This document shows positions 57,401-64,000 of a stretch of 64,000 nt of DNA, one piece after another. The stretch lies in assembly GCA_029432795.1 (NCBI GenBank), contig JARNMJ010000005.1:1-64000 (forward strand). The letters are read 5' to 3'. Under the pieces are notes generated by a model that was not told the origin of the DNA, did no database searches, and saw only the letters and a list, made by a program, of their open reading frames with translations. Numbering within the stretch: position 1 is the first letter of the stretch; the number at the start of each line of letters is the position of its first letter. Both the position numbers and the translations under genes were made by a program. Origin of the DNA: Pontiellaceae bacterium B12219. GTDB lineage: Bacteria > Verrucomicrobiota > Kiritimatiellia > Kiritimatiellales > Pontiellaceae.

Positions 57401-59363
57401 GCTGATACATCTTGTTATAGTGAAAAAACGCCACCTGCCCTTTTTTCGGGGCATGCGTTACATAGTTGATCGCCCACTCCTGACTGGGGCTGGAAGATTT
57501 CTCCTGCTGAACCACATCGGATCCATCCACATCCAGCACGAACCCGCTCCATACATTTACAATGCGAACGTGGTTTCCATCGCCGGCATCTTCCAGTCGC
57601 CAAAGCTGATGCGGCATCGATGCATATTCACCTTCCACAATCGCAGCACCGGCATTCGTGGAAGCGAGCGCAACCTCAAAACAGTTACTGGATACGATAC
57701 TGCGAAGGCGATAGGTGTCGGTTCCGACATTCAGGAGCACCTGAAACAAAGCCTCATCCTCCGAAACAATAGAACCGCCAGTTGACGTGCTCAGGCTTAA
57801 TCCGCTCGCACGGTTTTCGATGGTAAAATAGGAATCTTCATATTCGATGAAGCTTTCCATCGGAGGCGCTTCATCAAGCACATCGGTCCAAAGCGGGTAA
57901 CCGCCCGCATTGTTTTCCGGCAGCACCACCAATTCACGCACAATTGCCTGACTTGAATCCAGCGAACGAAGACGAATTTTCTTGGTGACGACTGCCGTAT
58001 CAAACCAAAGGTTCATATCAGTCTCTGAATTACCCGAAACGGAACCCCCATCAAAAACGACCCACCCCGAACCATTGTCATATGCAACTTCAAAATCATG
58101 GATCTGCGTGCCCGCTGCGCCCTCGTAACCGGAATAGAGCTGAATACCGCGAATATTTTCAGGTTGCGGCAGATGAATTTCCAAATCGTGTGGCCCGGCG
58201 GCATCCGTGCTCATCCAGGCTGAGGTATTGTCGGCATATCCATCAATCGCCAGCTTCGGGTATCCGGCACCATCCACCGATGAATATGCATACTGCCGCA
58301 TTTTGGCCACATTGAGATCCACATCCACACCAAACTGAACACGAGCTCCGTCGGTTGTCGGCGGATAGAGCGCCAGATCCCGCACACACGCCGTGCTATC
58401 CGTCGTGTAGAGGCGGAAGACTTTTGCAAAAACCGGCGCATCAAACACGAGGTTCAGGTTAGGCAGCGTATTATCGGAGACATCCGTTCCCGCAATATCA
58501 ATCCAGCTTTCACCATTCTGGTATTGCAGCACAAAATCAGACATCGCCGCATCCGTTGCCCCGCCGCTGAACAGATGCGCACTCCCGATGATCATTGGAA
58601 CCGCCAGCTCAATTTCGAGCCAATGCGGGCCGGTTGAACTACTGACCCAACGATTGTCCTGCGACACAAAACCGTCGTTGGCATACTGGACCGGATTGGC
58701 CGTTGTGTATGAATCTGCCTTTACCGACTGATACTTCGCTAGATTATAATAGAAATCGTGTGAGGAGGCCGGCAAGACGGGCGAGAGATCGCGGATCTGA
58801 AACGCATTCAAATGTGAAACAACGGTTCCGCCACTGCCATTATCCCCATTAATCGTTAAGGTCTGGCTTGAACCATCGGCTGTAAACGTTCCGCTGGCAT
58901 ACTGAACCGAGCCGGCATTTAACGAGATCGTACTTTCAAGCGCTTCCCCATCACCGAAGGTCATGTTGCGGGCAGAGACCATTGCATTGCGGGTATCCGC
59001 ATACCAGACCTGGATCAGATATTGCCGCCCCGGCACCAACATAGAATTACCAACGGTAATGGATGTTTCAGAACCGAAGTCTACATTACTGATCAGTGTA
59101 TCATAGGCCGAGTTACCCGTCGTACCCGTATACACATCAATGCCATTATTATTATCGAGCACCGATGCAGCAGAAAAAGTCACTCCATTTACCGTTAGAC
59201 CTGCAGAACCGGCTGCACTGGCATTGATTGCCTGCACCAACGCCCCCGTTGTAGCGACGTCACTGATGCCGCTCACATCGGTTGGGGAGTTCCAATCAAT
59301 GGAAGCTGCGTGGACGGAACTAAGCGTCAGTAAGCATATAACCGTTTGAATTATTTTATTCAT
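54438..59363 (-). CDS. Giant secreted GH128-type beta-1,3-glucanase with discoidin, ricin-like and LamG modules
   Basis: The protein has 1641 residues from ATG 59363. Order (approximate): signal peptide 1-20; N-terminal jelly-roll 20-195; two discoidin domains 205-345 and 360-490 (both with LxIxLxxP-type cores); ricin-like beta-trefoil 515-650 (ENRASGLSLSTSTGG, QLWRLEDAGDGNHVRIVNVW); GH128 (Asl1-like) catalytic domain 655-890 with acid/base Glu in LGFNEPDKADQANIS near 710 and nucleophile Glu in PIWITEFAVKDW near 801; a second ricin-like domain to 1040; LamG 1043-1215; cadherin-like domain; 'EMYWT' module 1339-1500; tail with WLASYGLTGTDALPESD. It probably binds galactose- or fucose-rich glycans while cleaving beta-1,3-glucan. 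Confidence 0.85.
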   Translation of the reverse strand: MNKIIQTVICLLTLSSVHAASIDWNSPTDVSGISDVATTGALVQAINASAAGSAGLTVNGVTFSAASVLDNNNGIDVYTGTTGNSAYDTLISNVDFGSETSITVGNSMLVPGRQYLIQVWYADTRNAMVSARNMTFGDGEALESTISLNAGSVQYASGTFTADGSSQTLTINGDNGSGGTVVSHLNAFQIRDLSPVLPASSHDFYYNLAKYQSVKADSYTTANPVQYANDGFVSQDNRWVSSSTGPHWLEIELAVPMIIGSAHLFSGGATDAAMSDFVLQYQNGESWIDIAGTDVSDNTLPNLNLVFDAPVFAKVFRLYTTDSTACVRDLALYPPTTDGARVQFGVDVDLNVAKMRQYAYSSVDGAGYPKLAIDGYADNTSAWMSTDAAGPHDLEIHLPQPENIRGIQLYSGYEGAAGTQIHDFEVAYDNGSGWVVFDGGSVSGNSETDMNLWFDTAVVTKKIRLRSLDSSQAIVRELVVLPENNAGGYPLWTDVLDEAPPMESFIEYEDSYFTIENRASGLSLSTSTGGSIVSEDEALFQVLLNVGTDTYRLRSIVSSNCFEVALASTNAGAAIVEGEYASMPHQLWRLEDAGDGNHVRIVNVWSGFVLDVDGSDVVQQEKSSSPSQEWAINYVTHAPKKGQVAFFHYNKMYQPSWFYDWNSTGEDECEYGDYHPMQWSGMASTEQASLRYQPDWYTRSGFLGFLGFNEPDKADQANISEDVAAYRWPRFERTKLPLVGPCPAQNNGTWRKAYEAMAVEEGFRTEYMALHWYATANGGSPQNLINVVNNLYNTYGKPIWITEFAVKDWYGTGNWNRNQLYHWLAEFMWRAESIPHLKKYSIFEWGTEDNNSDPTVKDGPTMGLHVRNDKTNPGWEDLSELGLMVAGWDGRTELVEDSWYVIHNMGSYYRLQNNPEDSGISTENILQNDDWMQWELIEAASGNFYIAAKSDGRRLSYTGSGVSLASGGATGADVEWSMQEDQYGWFYINHPSSGMRLRINFGNFSLVDTGTGTATDNFVKWRFIRLAGSQKRYLPNQLMGHWSMDIESETMALDSSDYQYEGILVNGPEYVQGAGTNKYLSFDKEQSQYVNVTDLPDLPDGFTISMWVRSDTPTWNTDGNGVLASCRNQFVLWPWGDSTQFSFNVFNTNNVQSHTKFDLSTISGFELTDWHHYVGIYDDTSGEILLYVDGVLRTTTYMTPGTLNSDSSSMLLGRDENSSRYFSGDMDDVRLYNYALSGDAINDLYTSYIDANPFPSADDKQVSLDMNGSVAVTLSGYSVAGHNLTYSVSAYPVNGTLSGAAPNLTYIPDADFWGKDSFSYTVNDGTYDSDPATVSVVVFSPEMYWTAKSAPQSGGVLSSGLFNTNGTLIYAENTGGPELTFDGITFEAGTDASSNVLGVESPNFTGYHSGTQISSSGQYPNLDSVTPTLRSLTIGEIYRVQLLFFDCRSGQAGSRIFVDDNDLGQYANGSSGAGILASLVFVAEDTELSFKVERTTSDGTTLWTQVQLNAVSLHQLDTEAFEQWLASYGLTGTDALPESDVEPDGLDNLMEYALGGNPAVDDAAVIAPQLIVANGYADLVYDRNTDPALSFTVTATEDLQTAFSNDIPVFGESEEIGGFKTVTNRTDAVGTSKFIKLEVQK
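59290..59304. repeat. TTCCA-N5-TGGAA palindrome at the 5' end of the GH128 gene
   Basis: TTCCAATCAATGGAA, about 60 nt inside the gene; coding strand Ser-Ile-Asp-Trp-Asn directly after the signal peptide. Confidence 0.75.
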
Positions 59364-59373
59364 ATCAACTCTC

Positions 59374-59438
59374 GTAGAACGGTGCTCTGCACCGTTTACT
59401 TTTGATCGGCGCATAAACGGCCCGGAGGACCGTTCTAC
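59374..59438. repeat. REP-like compound inverted repeat between the two GH128 genes
   Basis: Outer arms GTAGAACGGT (59374-59383) and ACCGTTCTAC (59429-59438) are perfectly complementary. Inside are two alternative hairpins: AACGGTGC-TCT-GCACCGTT (59378-59396) and AACGGCCC-GGA-GGACCGTT (59416-59434, one wobble). The right arm covers the stop codon of the upstream GH128 gene. Confidence 0.55.
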
Positions 59439-62400
59439 TTCTGAACCTCCAGCTTGATAAACTTAGATGTGCCGACAGCATCGGTTCGGTTAGTCACCGT
59501 TTTGAATCCGCCGATTTCCTCGGATTCTCCAAACACGGGAACGTCGTTGGAGAACGCTGCCTGAAGGTCTTCGGTGGCCGTGACCGTAAAGCTCAGCGCC
59601 GGATCAGTATTTCGGTCATACACGAGGTCGGCATACCCGTTCGCAACGATCAGCTGCGGTGCAATAACGGCCGCATCGTCTACCGTTGGATTACCACCCA
59701 GTGCATATTCCATCAGGTTGTCTAAACCGTCCGGCTCGACATCCGTTTCCGGCAATGCATCTGTTCCGGTCAAACCATAGAAAGACAGCCACTCATCAAA
59801 TGGTTCCTCTTCTGAATCGACCCGATACAACGCCACCGCATTAAGAATAATCTGACTCATGTCCGTTCCGGTTTTCTCGATATGCTCAATCAGGAAGGTG
59901 AACTCGGAGGCATCGGCAACAAACACCAGCGTTGCCAGGATACCCGCTCCGTTCGCGCCATTCGCATACTGACCCATGGGGATTCCATCCAGCACAATCT
60001 TGCGGCCCTCCTGATTTGCCCGATAGTCAAAGAACAGCAATTGCACACGATAGGTCTCACCGATGGTCAATCCACTCAACGTTGGAGTCACATTCGCCTC
60101 CGCCGGATACAGTCCGGAGCTGCTGATCTGCACGCCGCTGTGATAGCCCGTATAGTTCGGTGAATTCACGCCGAGCACATTAGAGGAGGCATCCGTTCCG
60201 GCCACAAACGGGATGCCGTCGAAGGTCAGCTCCGCCCCGCCGGTGTTTTCGGCATAGACCAGCGTACCGTTGGTGTTGAACAGGCCGGGCGACAACAGAC
60301 CGCCCGACTGCGACGCACTGGATGGCGTCCAGTACATTTCGGGAGATTTCACCAAAACGGAAACCGTGGCCGGATCGCTGTCGGTTGAACCGTCATTGAC
60401 AATAAAGGTGAAGGCATCCAGCCCGGAAAAGTTTGTAGCCGGGGTATAGGTCAGATTCGGAGCCGTACCACTCAGCGTACCGTTGACCGGAAGAGAAACA
60501 ACCGTATAGCTCAGGCTGTCTCCATCGGCATCGGTGCCGGACAGCGTGACAGCAACCGCATTGTTCTCATCCGTCGTAATGCGCTGTGCCGTGGCAACCG
60601 GACGGAAACTCAGTTCTTCCGCAATCTGAATATTATCAATGGCCGGATCTGCTGCGTTGTACAACCTGTTCGCTGTACGGAACCGCAGCGTTACTTCCTC
60701 ATGTCCGGCGTAGTCCGAAAGATCAACAACGACCGTGATCCAGGCATCGTCACTACTGGTCTGTTGCTGCCCCGTCTTTTTCCAGACATTGGAAGTCCAG
60801 GAACTGCCGTCGTAAACATCAACAGCCAGAAAATCGATGTAAGCGCCATACATGTGATAATCAAAGGCCATCTCCGCGCTGGATACTGTACTGAAATCAA
60901 ACACACACGTTGTCATATTCGTGGCATAAGATGTGGAATCATGTCCTTCCGAAAAGAGATAATAATCGCCGTCAGAAGCCCCGACCGGCCCGGCATCGGC
61001 GGTCGGCGTTCCACCGGAACCCACTTCCCAGAACCGGGCATCCCTATTGTTATACTCCGTATCAAATTCACGCCAGGCACCGATGCCATCCTCAAAACTT
61101 TCAGCATACGGAAGGCTCTGAACTTCAGTCAGCGTAATCGGATTATAGTGCTTGATGAAACGGAAGCACAGGTTGTCGCCTGTCGTGGAAGCCGTTGCCA
61201 TATCAATTACATTCGAATCCGTAATGCGCAGGCGCATACCGGTTGAAGGATGATCAATGTAATACCAGCCATACTGATATTCATTCAGATCCCACTCCAC
61301 CGATGAACCCGTGGTGCCGGCAGCAGCCAGACCGACGGTGGAGCCGGAGAAAGAAAGGCGTCGTCCATCGCTGAGCCCTGTAATGTATTTGCTGCCGTTC
61401 GGCGCTGTTTCCAACATGAACTGCTCAGAGGCAAGACGGTGCTCAACGTCGGCCGTCGTCACGGTACTGTTATCCGGATGATCGATCAGACGCAGATAAC
61501 GCCCTTTGTTGTGGATGATGTAGGATGTTTCATCGACGAGATAATCATTCCCGTCCCAACCGGCCAGTAACAGTCCACACTCGGCCAGATCTTCCCAGCC
61601 GGGATCGCCGCTGTCATTTCCGTAGTGCAATACCAACCGAGGAGAATTCATATCGGTCGGGTCTGAATCCGCCGAGCACCCATCCGTTGTATCCGGGTCG
61701 CCCCCCATTCCAAATTCAAAAATCGACCAGCCCTTGAGGTATTCCACACTCTCAGCGCGCCACATAAATTCCGCCAGCCAGTTATAGTTGTGATTGCGGC
61801 TCCAGGTGGTCTTATCTCCGGCAAAGTCGCGGACGGCAAATTCGGTCAGCATGATATCCTGGCCGTACGCATCGTACAGCGTCTGCATGCGGCTGAAGAG
61901 CGTGGATGGGCTGCCGGTTTGAGCACCGAGCGGTTCATACTCGTGCATCCCCATGTATGCGGAGCGGAGCCCCTGCTCCTCTACCAGTGCTTCATAGTCT
62001 TGGCGCCAGGTATTATTCAGCCCATCCGGAGCGGGTCCCAGAAGCGGAAGGCGCATGCGTTCCATGCGGGGCCATTGATACACCGCGGTTTCCACCTCCA
62101 TGTTGGCCTGATCTTTGTTGTCCGGCTCGTTGAATCCCATTCCAATCGTACAATTGGCACGGCCATACCATTCCGGCTGATACCGCAGAATAGAGGCCGC
62201 AGCGTTCTTCATGCTTCCCCCCTGCATCGGGTAATACTGCCCATACTCCAGTTCGTCTTCATCGTCAATGGTCCAGCGATATCCCCAGCTGGCCTGATAC
62301 ATATAGCTGAAAAAGAAATGCGAGGCCTGCCCCTTTTTCGGGAAATGGGTTGCGTAGTTAATTTTCCAATGTTTGGAAAACTCAGAGCCGTCGGCCACCT

Positions 62401-64000
62401 GCACCACATTCGTGCCGTCGAGGCCGAGCACCAGCCCGCTCCAGGCGTTGACGATTTTGACGTGCTCGCCGTCGCCGGCATCTTCCAGCCGCCAGCGCTG
62501 ATGCGGCATGGAAGAATAATCGCCTTCAACAATCGCCGCACCTTGATTGGTAGAAGCATTCAATACCTCAAAGCAGCGTTCGGTTACCCTGCTGCGCAGG
62601 CGGAAGGTATCCGTGCCCAGATTACACAACACCTGAAACTGCGGTTCGTCCGTTGTAATGGCCGAGCTGTTGGTTGTCGTCGTCAGGTTCAGACCGGTAT
62701 CGCGGTTTTCAAGGGTGTAGTAGTCGTTCTCATAATCCATGAAATCCAGAGCCGGCGGCGCTTGATCGAGCACGTCGGTCCAGAGCGGATAGCCGCCGAG
62801 ATTCTCGGGCAGCACCACCAGCTCCCGGATAACGGCCTGGCTGGAATCCAGCGAACGAACGCGGATATATTTGGTGATCGCAGAACTGCCGAACCAAAGA
62901 TTCAACTCGGGGGCTGTGTTTCCGCTGACCGAACCGCCATCAAAAAGAACCCAATCCGTTGCATTGCTGCTGTAAGCCACCTCAAAATTCTGGATCTGAG
63001 AACCTGCCATGCCTTTATAACCGGAATAAAGCTGAATGCCGCGGATGTTTTCCGCCATGGGCAAGTGAATCTCCAGATCATGCGGGCCGATCGTGTTGGC
63101 GGAAGCCCAGGCGGAGGAATTGTCGGCATAGCCGTCGATGGCCAGCTTCGGATAGTTTTCGCCGTCCACGGAGGAATAGTCATACTGACGCAGCTTGGCG
63201 ATGTTAAGATCAACATCGGTTCCGAACAGAACTGCGGCTCCGTCAGAGGTCGGCGGATAAAGCGCCAGCTCTTTCACGCGTGCCGTGCTGTCGGTGGTGT
63301 ACAGACGGAACGACTGCGCCGTGACCGGAGCGGAGAACGCCAGATTGAGGTTGGGCAGCGTATTGCCGGACACTTCGGTCCCGGCGATATCGACCCAACT
63401 CCCGTTATCATCGACCTGCAGTACAAAATCAGACATAGCAGCATCCTCTGCTCCGCCGCTGAACAGATGCGCACTGCCGATGGTCATCGGAACCGCCAAT
63501 TCAATTTTGAGCCAGTGCGGACCGGTGGAACCGCTGACCCAGCGGTTGTCCTGCGACACAAAACCGTCGGTCGCATACTGAACCGGGTTGTCTGATGTGG
63601 CTGAGTCCGCAGTTACCGCCTGGTATTTGGCCAGGTTATAATAAAAATCGGGCGAAGAGGCCGGTTTCAGGCTGACGCTGATCGTTTCGTTGGTCACAGC
63701 GAACACGTCGCCGAAAACGGCGGAGGCGGCACCGTTGTAGGTGAGGTCCCCGGAACTGTAGAGCCCCTGATAATAGGCCAGATCCGCTCCGGTAATGGTG
63801 AGGGATCCGTCACTGGTTCCACCTGTGATCTTATCAGCAAAATCGATTGATCCGTTGCCGGATGAATTATCAAAAGTCGGCGGAGCCCCGAACGTCACGG
63901 AGCCCCCTCGAATGATCACGGCGCCGGTACCATTATCACGCCCGATGAAGAAGGTACCGCCCGGAGCGGCATTGAAACCGCCGGAACGAAGGTCAATGGT
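59435..64000 (-). CDS. Giant secreted GH128-type protein with discoidin, ricin-like and MAM modules (5' end beyond window)
   Basis: 1521 residues are visible, and the frame is open through the right edge (it begins TIDLRSGGFNAAPGG), so the start is missing. Visible order: Gly-rich beta region to 110; two discoidin domains 120-260 and 275-410; ricin-like domain 430-560; GH128 catalytic domain with GMGFNEPDNKDQANME near 622 and the second Glu in IMLTEFAVRDF near 719; a second ricin-like domain; a MAM-like domain 957-1133 (YAESFEDGIGAWREFDTE, DNIQIAEEL); a cadherin-like domain; the 'EMYWT' module 1218-1393; and the tail. It is a tandem paralogue of the next gene, with MAM in place of LamG and a nearly identical last 330 nt. 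Confidence 0.85.
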   Translation of the reverse strand, partial: TIDLRSGGFNAAPGGTFFIGRDNGTGAVIIRGGSVTFGAPPTFDNSSGNGSIDFADKITGGTSDGSLTITGADLAYYQGLYSSGDLTYNGAASAVFGDVFAVTNETISVSLKPASSPDFYYNLAKYQAVTADSATSDNPVQYATDGFVSQDNRWVSGSTGPHWLKIELAVPMTIGSAHLFSGGAEDAAMSDFVLQVDDNGSWVDIAGTEVSGNTLPNLNLAFSAPVTAQSFRLYTTDSTARVKELALYPPTSDGAAVLFGTDVDLNIAKLRQYDYSSVDGENYPKLAIDGYADNSSAWASANTIGPHDLEIHLPMAENIRGIQLYSGYKGMAGSQIQNFEVAYSSNATDWVLFDGGSVSGNTAPELNLWFGSSAITKYIRVRSLDSSQAVIRELVVLPENLGGYPLWTDVLDQAPPALDFMDYENDYYTLENRDTGLNLTTTTNSSAITTDEPQFQVLCNLGTDTFRLRSRVTERCFEVLNASTNQGAAIVEGDYSSMPHQRWRLEDAGDGEHVKIVNAWSGLVLGLDGTNVVQVADGSEFSKHWKINYATHFPKKGQASHFFFSYMYQASWGYRWTIDDEDELEYGQYYPMQGGSMKNAAASILRYQPEWYGRANCTIGMGFNEPDNKDQANMEVETAVYQWPRMERMRLPLLGPAPDGLNNTWRQDYEALVEEQGLRSAYMGMHEYEPLGAQTGSPSTLFSRMQTLYDAYGQDIMLTEFAVRDFAGDKTTWSRNHNYNWLAEFMWRAESVEYLKGWSIFEFGMGGDPDTTDGCSADSDPTDMNSPRLVLHYGNDSGDPGWEDLAECGLLLAGWDGNDYLVDETSYIIHNKGRYLRLIDHPDNSTVTTADVEHRLASEQFMLETAPNGSKYITGLSDGRRLSFSGSTVGLAAAGTTGSSVEWDLNEYQYGWYYIDHPSTGMRLRITDSNVIDMATASTTGDNLCFRFIKHYNPITLTEVQSLPYAESFEDGIGAWREFDTEYNNRDARFWEVGSGGTPTADAGPVGASDGDYYLFSEGHDSTSYATNMTTCVFDFSTVSSAEMAFDYHMYGAYIDFLAVDVYDGSSWTSNVWKKTGQQQTSSDDAWITVVVDLSDYAGHEEVTLRFRTANRLYNAADPAIDNIQIAEELSFRPVATAQRITTDENNAVAVTLSGTDADGDSLSYTVVSLPVNGTLSGTAPNLTYTPATNFSGLDAFTFIVNDGSTDSDPATVSVLVKSPEMYWTPSSASQSGGLLSPGLFNTNGTLVYAENTGGAELTFDGIPFVAGTDASSNVLGVNSPNYTGYHSGVQISSSGLYPAEANVTPTLSGLTIGETYRVQLLFFDYRANQEGRKIVLDGIPMGQYANGANGAGILATLVFVADASEFTFLIEHIEKTGTDMSQIILNAVALYRVDSEEEPFDEWLSFYGLTGTDALPETDVEPDGLDNLMEYALGGNPTVDDAAVIAPQLIVANGYADLVYDRNTDPALSFTVTATEDLQAAFSNDVPVFGESEEIGGFKTVTNRTDAVGTSKFIKLEVQK
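60780..60794. repeat. TTCCA-N5-TGGAA palindrome in the partial GH128 gene, MAM region
   Basis: TTCCAGACATTGGAA; coding strand Ser-Asn-Val-Trp-Lys. Confidence 0.75.
62364..62378. repeat. TTCCA-N5-TGGAA palindrome in the partial GH128 gene, ricin region
   Basis: TTCCAATGTTTGGAA; coding strand Ser-Lys-His-Trp-Lys. Confidence 0.75.

Noticed and set aside
61790-63595. 601-codon plus-strand frame opposite the partial GH128 gene
   Set aside because: Antisense shadow of clear discoidin, ricin and GH128 coding sequence.
1-64000. CRISPR arrays, tRNA and rRNA genes
   Set aside because: No regularly spaced direct repeats, cloverleaf or rRNA-like sequence was found by reading; the recurrent palindrome is dispersed and irregularly spaced.

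Overview
The window looks like a chromosomal segment of a marine, flagellated, polysaccharide-degrading bacterium of the PVC group, most likely Kiritimatiellota (Pontiella-like). This is inference from content: nine secreted sulfatases and many rare glycosidase families in 56 kb, large multimodular proteins ending in an 'EYALGGNP'-type tail, and moderate GC. No marker gene in the window fixes the taxonomy.

Layout. Positions 1-182 hold the truncated 5' end of an IS200/IS605-type transposase gene and its end hairpin. Positions 183-7749 are a motility and regulation block: flagellin, a three-gene plus-strand group (small Cys-rich protein, lipoprotein, FlgM-like protein), a hybrid histidine kinase, FlgL, a single-domain response regulator and RpoN (sigma-54). 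From 8207 to the right edge every supported gene lies on the minus strand. This 56-kb array encodes secreted catabolic enzymes: GH36, two GH97, SGNH esterase, GH29, GH95, nine sulfatases, two GH116, two GH141-like beta-helix proteins with PDZ-like C-termini, a GH43-like propeller protein, GH117, a second GH29, a GH30-like lipoprotein, and two giant tandem GH128 proteins with discoidin and ricin-like domains.

How it may work together. The GH29, GH95 and GH141-like enzymes point to fucose. GH36, GH97 and GH117 point to galactose or anhydrogalactose residues, and GH116 and GH128 to beta-linked backbones. Sulfatases and an esterase would remove sulfate and acyl groups. The target is probably a branched, sulfated, fucose-containing algal polysaccharide or a mixture of these. 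No transporter, SusC/D pair, sulfatase-maturating enzyme or dedicated regulator is visible, so uptake and activation are encoded elsewhere. Several genes are coupled by overlapping stop and start codons, and most gaps are under 80 nt.

Unexplained structure. (1) A 15-nt palindrome TTCCA-N5-TGGAA occurs at least 15 times, where about 0.06 would be expected by chance, and it falls in all three codon phases. (2) A Tat-LamG-GH116 gene is split over two frames exactly at an in-register U UUA AAC slippery heptamer. (3) An unnamed module of about 165 residues recurs in three giant proteins with signs of gene conversion. (4) A decayed zone at 45-47.7 kb holds a broken beta-helix gene and two short secreted-leader ORFs.
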